DNA of 38,002 nucleotides from Pirellulaceae bacterium (GTDB taxonomy: Bacteria; Planctomycetota; Planctomycetia; Pirellulales; Pirellulaceae): assembly GCA_028289675.1 (NCBI GenBank), contig JANQOL010000604.1:1-38002 (forward strand), in the 5' to 3' direction. The stretch's first letter is position 1. Each line of letters begins with the position of its first letter. The position numbers and the translations under genes are program-made. Below, in pieces: positions 29,272 through 35,032 of this stretch. The notes under the pieces are model-generated. The model saw nothing but the letters and a program-made list of their open reading frames with translations, did not search any database and was not told the DNA's origin.

Positions 29272-29295
29272 AGGCCGCCTGGCGGCCTGATTTTT
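29272..29295 (+). terminator. Intrinsic terminator-like hairpin followed by T-tract
   Basis: AGGCCGCC-T-GGCGGCCT perfect dyad then GATTTTTCT. Confidence 0.6.
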
Positions 29296-29328
29296 CTCGC
29301 AAAAGTTCGCCACATGGATCAGAATGGG

Positions 29329-29380
29329 GCGTTTTCAAAGTGTTGAGCGGCGTTTTCAAAGTGCCAGCGTTTTCAAAGTG
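29329..29380 (+). repeat. Three direct copies of GCGTTTTCAAAGTG
   Basis: Exact copies at 29329-29342, 29350-29363 and 29367-29380. Confidence 0.95.
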
Positions 29381-29503
29381 ATTGCACAATGAAGTCACGG
29401 TCGTCATCAGCTGGATGAGAACCGGTCTGAAAACCTCGCCGTAGTTTGGGCCGGCCCCGGCGATCTCGGAACCTCGTCGTCCTCAAAGTAAAATCTCGCG
29501 TCT

Positions 29504-30343
29504 ATGCAAGTTACCAAAGCTATCATTACCGCTGCCGGCCAAGATCAAACGGCCTTGCCATTGCAAACGGTGGTTGACCGAGCCGGCAATGTTCGCACAG
29601 CGTTGGCCCTGTTACTGGATGAAGTGTCCAGTGCGGGCATCGACGACGTAGCGCTGGTGGTCTCCCCAGGGCAAGCGGAGCGGTACCGGCAGGCGGCGAG
29701 CGTTCACGGCGATCGCATTGCGTTCTTTGAACAGCACGATCCCCGCGGGTACGGCGACGCCTTGTTGCGAGCTCGCGAGTTTGCGGGCGACCAGAGCTTT
29801 TTGCACTTGGTCAGTGATCACTTGTATGTCACCCGGAACTGCAAGTCGTGCGCTACTCAGTTGATCGAAGTGGCGCAGCGCGAGCAGTGTTCGGTGTCGG
29901 CCATTCAGCCCACTCGCGAGAACAAGCTAGCCTTTTTTGGTGCGATCGGAGGCGCTCCGCTGGCTCGCCAACCGGGTATCTACGAAGTGCATACCGTTTT
30001 GGAAAAACCGACGCCAACAGTCGCTGAACAACAGTTGATCGTCGCCGGCCAACGGGCGGGACACTATTTGTGCCTGTTCGGCATGCACGTTTTGACCCCT
30101 GGCATCTTTGATCTGCTGGAACAGGCCGTAGCTGGTTTGGAAGACGGGCAGACAGCCAATCTATCGCAGTCGCTCCATGAACTGGCGCAATCGCAACGAT
30201 ACCTGGCGTCTCAGTTGGATGGTGAGCGCTACAACATCGGCGAGAAGTACGGCTTGTTACTCGCCCAATTGGCGATCGCTTTGTCGGGTGACGACCGAGA
30301 CAACGTACTCACCGAACTTGTCGAGTTGGTGGCCAAGCAGTAG
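29504..30343 (+). CDS. GalU-like sugar-1-phosphate nucleotidyltransferase family protein with degenerate nucleotide-binding loop
   Basis: VTKAIITAAGQDQTALPLQTVVD...SAGIDDVALVVSPGQ; HLVSDHLYV; VLEKPTPTVAEQQLIVAGQRAGHYLCLFGMHVLTPGIFDLLE resembles the GalU VEKP...GRYILTPEIF segment. Confidence 0.8.
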   Translation: MQVTKAIITAAGQDQTALPLQTVVDRAGNVRTALALLLDEVSSAGIDDVALVVSPGQAERYRQAASVHGDRIAFFEQHDPRGYGDALLRAREFAGDQSFLHLVSDHLYVTRNCKSCATQLIEVAQREQCSVSAIQPTRENKLAFFGAIGGAPLARQPGIYEVHTVLEKPTPTVAEQQLIVAGQRAGHYLCLFGMHVLTPGIFDLLEQAVAGLEDGQTANLSQSLHELAQSQRYLASQLDGERYNIGEKYGLLLAQLAIALSGDDRDNVLTELVELVAKQ

Positions 30344-30374
30344 ACACGCGATTCTCGTCCAGGATGCGCCCTTC

Positions 30375-33300
30375 ATGTCCAAATCTTCTTCCATGGCCAC
30401 CGCGGATCTCGTCGAAGTCATCACTTCGAACGATCCCCTGGCGCGAAACACGTCGTTGGACGCTGTCTGTCAAAACCTGTCGCGCGAGGAACTGCTGACC
30501 ATGTGCGGTCAGTTGGATCAGTTTCGCAGGCATAGCGACAATCTCTATCACCGGGTACGAGCGCTTTTCTTTCTATACGCGATTCACCGTTTTCATCTGC
30601 CTCGCGAACTGGCAGGCCGCGAATGCGGTGTCATCCCGTTTACGGCCTACGAAGGATTACTGAACCGCAGATTTCAGGAGGCGATACGCGATCTACTTGT
30701 CGAGCAAGAATTGAGCGGTCCAAGTATCACGCTGTCCAGTGGACTGGCGGCCGCTTATCACAGCCTGGCGTTCCAAACACTGGCTGATCAAGTTCGAAAA
30801 AGCGTGCGGACGGTCAAAGGCAATCAGTGGATGTTTCGCACCGGGCATCCCGCGGATCTGCCGTTGCGCATTCGCCCCGAATTGTTGCAAGTCGACGACC
30901 ACGGTTGTTTTCCATTATTGCGGGAACGCACCAGCGTTCGCATGGACTTTTCCCATAGCGGTTGGAGTGACATTTTCTTTCTGGGCATGGATTTTCCGGA
31001 AGGCGCGCGTGTCATCAACGCGTCAGTCGATTTGGCAGTGCGCGGCAAGCATGCTCAGCCCGAACCGCCGATCGAAGCCGTGTTGCGAGTCATCGACGAA
31101 CCGGTGCTGCGTTTGGTTAGCATCGACTTGGACGCTTCCGCGGACATTCGCTCGCTGGGCGAAGTCTACGACTTTGCCCGGGACTACCTGGGGCTGCTCA
31201 AGGCCGCCGTCATCGCTTCCGGCCTGATTCCGCCCGGCATGGAAGGCTGCGACGAAGGAATTGAATCGGTGCTGAACAAACTAGTCGGGCCTGGCAAGGG
31301 GCTGGAGATTGTCAGCCGCGTCAACGACATTCCCAAAGGATCGCGTTTGGCAGTGTCGACCAATTTGTTGGGCTCGCTGATTTCAGTGTGCATGCGCGCC
31401 AGCCATCAAGTTTCGAGGTTGACGGGCACCCTCAGCGAGGAAGATCGGCGGATCGTGGCGGCGCGGGCCATCTTGGGTGAATGGCTCGGCGGCTCGGGAG
31501 GAGGTTGGCAGGATTCGGGTGGAGTCTGGCCGGGAATCAAACTGATTAGCGGTAGCCCAGCGGAACCCGGGGATCCCGAACACGGCATCAGCCGCGGCCG
31601 ACTACTGCCTCGGCACCATGTGTTTTCTAAAGAAGAGATCTCCCATGAGACTCGAACCCAGCTGCAGGAATCGCTCATCCTGGTGCATGGGGGCATGGCG
31701 CAGAACGTCGGGCCAATTTTGGAAATGGTCACCGAGAAGTACCTGCTGCGCAGCGGCCAAGAATGGGAAGCCAGACAAGAAGCGATGGCGATTCTCGATG
31801 AAATCGCTTCCGCTTTACAGGCCGGCGATCTACGCGAGGTCGGCAAGCTCACCGGTCGGAACTTTGCCGAACCTCTGCAGCGCATCATCCCGTGGTGTTC
31901 CAACCGCTACACCGAGTCATTGGTCGAGCAGTGCCAAGCCAAGTATGGCGATCAATTCTGGGGATTCTGGATGCTGGGCGGCATGGCCGGTGGCGGCATG
32001 GGTTTCATTTTCGATCCCGCCGTCAAAGGCGAGGCCTCCGATTGGCTGGCGGACACGATGTTGGCTACCAAACGCGATTTGGAGCACAGTTTGCCCTTCG
32101 CCATGGATCCGGTGGTCTACGATTTTGAGATCAATGACTCGGGCACCCGTGCTGAACTAGTCAGTGATGGCGCGATGCCGCGCGGCTACTACGAACTGAT
32201 AGTGCCGGAGTTGCTGCGCCGCGACATGCAAGGTTTAAGCTCAACTCAGCAATCCGAATTGCAGCGCGTGAGCGGGTTGTGCCGCGGGACGACAGCGGCT
32301 GCGGATCCAGGCCTAGCGCACCGCTTGTTGGATCGGATCTTGCCTGAGGCGCACACAGAAGCTGAAAACTCCACCTCTCTGGCTCAGCTGTTGGAAGAGA
32401 ATGGATTCGATCTTATCGCGCACAATCAGCTGCGCGAAGACATTCTATCCGGCCGACTCGGGCTGCCGCAGAATCGACTGCCGGCCAATGCGCGCATCGA
32501 GGACGTCTACGCTGAAGACATCCTGGACGCGCGGCAAGCCATTCCGGCGTCGCTGGGGCAAGCTGCCGAGAAAGCGATCGCCGCGGGTGAAGTGGCCGTG
32601 CTGACGTTGGCCGCGGGCGTTGGCAGCCGCTGGACACAAGGCGCCGGGGTCGTCAAGGCGTTGCATCCGTTCTGCAAGATGGGCGGGAAGCACCGGACGT
32701 TCCTCGAAACGCACTTGGCCAAGAGTCGCCAAGTTGGCCAGCGCTGGGGACAGTATCCGACACACATTGTCTCCACCGGCTACATGACCGACGGCCCCAT
32801 TCGCGGTTACTTGGATCGCTTGGATTATGCGGGACGCAAAGTGGTCTCACGAGGCAAGAGCGTCGGACTGAGAATGATCCCCACCGCGCGGGATTTGCGA
32901 TTTGCCTGGGAGGAAATGCAGCAGCAGTTGCTGGACGAACAACAAGAAAAGATGCGGCAGAGCGCTCGGGCAGCACTGCTGCACTGGGCCGAAGCGGCAG
33001 GCGAAGCGGCCGACTACGTGGACAATCTGCCGATGCAGTGTATGCATCCAGTCGGCCATTGGTACGAAGTGCCCAATCTGCTACGCAACGGTGTGCTCAG
33101 TGACCTGCTCTCCGAGCAACCTTCGTTGAGGTACTTGATGCTACACAACATTGATACGCTCGGCGCATCGATCGACCCGGGCGTGCTGGCCCTGCACATG
33201 ACCAGCGGAGCATGCCTGTCATTTGAAGTGATTACGCGACGGCTGGAGGATCGCGGTGGAGGGCTGGCACGCGTCGACGGGCGGCCACGACTAGTGGAAG

Positions 33301-33707
33301 GCTTGGCAATGCCTGACGAACGGGAAGAATTCAAACTGTCGTACTACAATTCGATGACCACTTGGATCGACATCGACCGTTTGTTGGAGGTCTTTGGGTT
33401 GTCGCGAGGCATTCTGGATCAAGCCGATGTCGTGGACGAAGCGATTCGCAGCCTGGGCCGGAGAATGCCCACCTACGTGACGCTGAAGGATGTCAAGAAA
33501 CGCTGGGGCAACGGTCAGGAGGACGTCTTTCCAGTCTCCCAATTCGAAAAACTGTGGGGTGACATGACAGCACTTTCTGAAGTGGATTGCCAGTTCATCG
33601 TTGTTCCCACCGTCCGCGGCCAGCAGCTGAAAGAGCAAGCACAGTTGGACGGATGGCTACGAGATCAGTCCGCTGCGCAAATTGAATCACTGTGTGCCTG
33701 GTCCTAG
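30375..33707 (+). CDS. Bifunctional-looking protein: N-terminal GHMP kinase (fucokinase-like) + C-terminal UDPGP-type sugar-1-phosphate nucleotidyltransferase
   Basis: Start at 30375 (MSKSSSMATADL) rather than 30177, which lies inside the preceding gene. GHMP motif 1 SVRMDFSHSGWSD (within 30927-30971), motif 2 GGSGGGWQDSGGVWPGIKLI (~31488), motif 3 LGGMAGGGMGFIFDP (within 31968-32018); VLTLAAGVGSRWTQGAGVVKALHPF (~32593) nucleotidyltransferase signature. Confidence 0.85.
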   Translation: MSKSSSMATADLVEVITSNDPLARNTSLDAVCQNLSREELLTMCGQLDQFRRHSDNLYHRVRALFFLYAIHRFHLPRELAGRECGVIPFTAYEGLLNRRFQEAIRDLLVEQELSGPSITLSSGLAAAYHSLAFQTLADQVRKSVRTVKGNQWMFRTGHPADLPLRIRPELLQVDDHGCFPLLRERTSVRMDFSHSGWSDIFFLGMDFPEGARVINASVDLAVRGKHAQPEPPIEAVLRVIDEPVLRLVSIDLDASADIRSLGEVYDFARDYLGLLKAAVIASGLIPPGMEGCDEGIESVLNKLVGPGKGLEIVSRVNDIPKGSRLAVSTNLLGSLISVCMRASHQVSRLTGTLSEEDRRIVAARAILGEWLGGSGGGWQDSGGVWPGIKLISGSPAEPGDPEHGISRGRLLPRHHVFSKEEISHETRTQLQESLILVHGGMAQNVGPILEMVTEKYLLRSGQEWEARQEAMAILDEIASALQAGDLREVGKLTGRNFAEPLQRIIPWCSNRYTESLVEQCQAKYGDQFWGFWMLGGMAGGGMGFIFDPAVKGEASDWLADTMLATKRDLEHSLPFAMDPVVYDFEINDSGTRAELVSDGAMPRGYYELIVPELLRRDMQGLSSTQQSELQRVSGLCRGTTAAADPGLAHRLLDRILPEAHTEAENSTSLAQLLEENGFDLIAHNQLREDILSGRLGLPQNRLPANARIEDVYAEDILDARQAIPASLGQAAEKAIAAGEVAVLTLAAGVGSRWTQGAGVVKALHPFCKMGGKHRTFLETHLAKSRQVGQRWGQYPTHIVSTGYMTDGPIRGYLDRLDYAGRKVVSRGKSVGLRMIPTARDLRFAWEEMQQQLLDEQQEKMRQSARAALLHWAEAAGEAADYVDNLPMQCMHPVGHWYEVPNLLRNGVLSDLLSEQPSLRYLMLHNIDTLGASIDPGVLALHMTSGACLSFEVITRRLEDRGGGLARVDGRPRLVEGLAMPDEREEFKLSYYNSMTTWIDIDRLLEVFGLSRGILDQADVVDEAIRSLGRRMPTYVTLKDVKKRWGNGQEDVFPVSQFEKLWGDMTALSEVDCQFIVVPTVRGQQLKEQAQLDGWLRDQSAAQIESLCAWS

Positions 33708-33719
33708 CCCGGATGTTGC

Positions 33720-34910
33720 ATGATTCTGCATGTTGACATGGACGCGTTTTACGCGTCCGTCGAAGAGCGCGAACGCCCAGAACTGGTGGGTCGCCCCTTG
33801 GTGGTCGGAGGTTCGCCGACCGGGAGAGGTGTCGTGTCGGCGGCCAACTACGAAGCTCGCAAGTTTGGAGTGCACAGCGCCATGCCGGTCGCTCGGGCGC
33901 TGCGACAGTGTCCCGAGTTGACCATCGTCCGCCCTCGCATGGAACTGTATGTCGACATCTCCAAGCAGATCCGCGCGATCTTCTATCAGTTTACACCCGA
34001 CGTAGAACCACTTTCATTGGACGAGGCATTTCTCGATGTAACTGGGTGCGAGTCCTTGTTCGGATCCGCGGAGTCCATCGGGCGTCGCATCAAGCAACAA
34101 ATCCGTAGCCAGCTGCACTTGGTAGCTTCGGTGGGCGTAGCGCCCAACAAGTTCTTGGCCAAGCTGGCCAGCGATCTCGAAAAACCCGACGGGTTTACCG
34201 TGATTTCACCGGACACGCTCCACGCGACCTTGGATCCCTTGTCGGTGTCGCGCATGTGGGGCGTCGGACGCGTGACTCAGCGTAAATTAGAACGCTTGGG
34301 CATCTCGACCTTCGGTGACTTGCGGCGGTTGTCGTCGGCACAGGCCAGACAATTGTTTGGCCCTACGGGAGAGCACTTCTGGAACTTGTCACATGGCCGT
34401 GACGACCGACGCGTGGTCGCCGAGCGGCGGGCCAAGTCCATCTCGCACGAGACGACATTCGCGCAAGACATTCAAGACCTAGAAATCTTGCTGGCCTGGG
34501 TGCTGGAACTGACCGAGCAGGTGGCCGGTCGTCTGCGTTCTCGGCAACTGATGGGTAAGACGGTGAATCTCAAAGTGCGCTACAGCGACTTCCATACCAT
34601 TACTCGTTCGAGCAGTCTGGACCACGCCAGCCAGTCGACGGACGAGATCTGGCAAGTCGCGTCCAAGTTGCTTCGAACCTCGCTACCCGAGCGGCCGCTG
34701 GACATCCGTCTGCTGGGCGTCGGAGTTTCCAATATCCAACGCCATCGCCCGCGGCAATTGCAATTGTTCGACGAAGCTGGACAACCGATTCGCCCGGCCT
34801 TGGACAAAGCCACCGATGAGGTTCGGAAGCAGTTTGGCCGGCACGCGCTGCGTCGTGGGAGTACGCTGCGGCACACCCGCTCTCGCCCACGTCCGGAGTT
34901 GGAAGAGTAG
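33720..34910 (+). CDS. dinB: DNA polymerase IV (Y-family)
   Basis: MILHVDMDAFYASVEERERPELVGRPLVVGG, YEARKFGVHSAMP, EPLSLDEAFLDVTG, SVGVAPNKFLAKLASDLEKPDG. Confidence 0.97.
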   Translation: MILHVDMDAFYASVEERERPELVGRPLVVGGSPTGRGVVSAANYEARKFGVHSAMPVARALRQCPELTIVRPRMELYVDISKQIRAIFYQFTPDVEPLSLDEAFLDVTGCESLFGSAESIGRRIKQQIRSQLHLVASVGVAPNKFLAKLASDLEKPDGFTVISPDTLHATLDPLSVSRMWGVGRVTQRKLERLGISTFGDLRRLSSAQARQLFGPTGEHFWNLSHGRDDRRVVAERRAKSISHETTFAQDIQDLEILLAWVLELTEQVAGRLRSRQLMGKTVNLKVRYSDFHTITRSSSLDHASQSTDEIWQVASKLLRTSLPERPLDIRLLGVGVSNIQRHRPRQLQLFDEAGQPIRPALDKATDEVRKQFGRHALRRGSTLRHTRSRPRPELEE

Positions 34911-34967
34911 CCACGGCTGACACTGAGAAAACGCAGCGAAGATCCACCGGTTCCGCCAGCGCATGAA

Positions 34968-35004
34968 AACAGGCTCGTGGGGTGGTGAACCTCACGAGCC
35001 TGTT
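34968..35004. terminator. Strong bidirectional terminator hairpin between convergent dinB and secretin genes
   Basis: AACAGGCTCGTG / CACGAGCCTGTT perfect 12-bp stem, extendable inward by GGGT/ACCT pairing (one G-T); AAAA at 34966-34969 gives a T-tract on the minus strand. Confidence 0.85.
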
Positions 35005-35032
35005 GGTCTTGTCGGAGAAAGGATGGGACGCT

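Noticed and set aside
30177-30374. Listed N-terminal extension of the 1176-aa ORF
   Set aside because: It overlaps the 3' end of the GalU-like gene in another frame and has low-complexity out-of-frame composition; the ATG at 30375 fits better.
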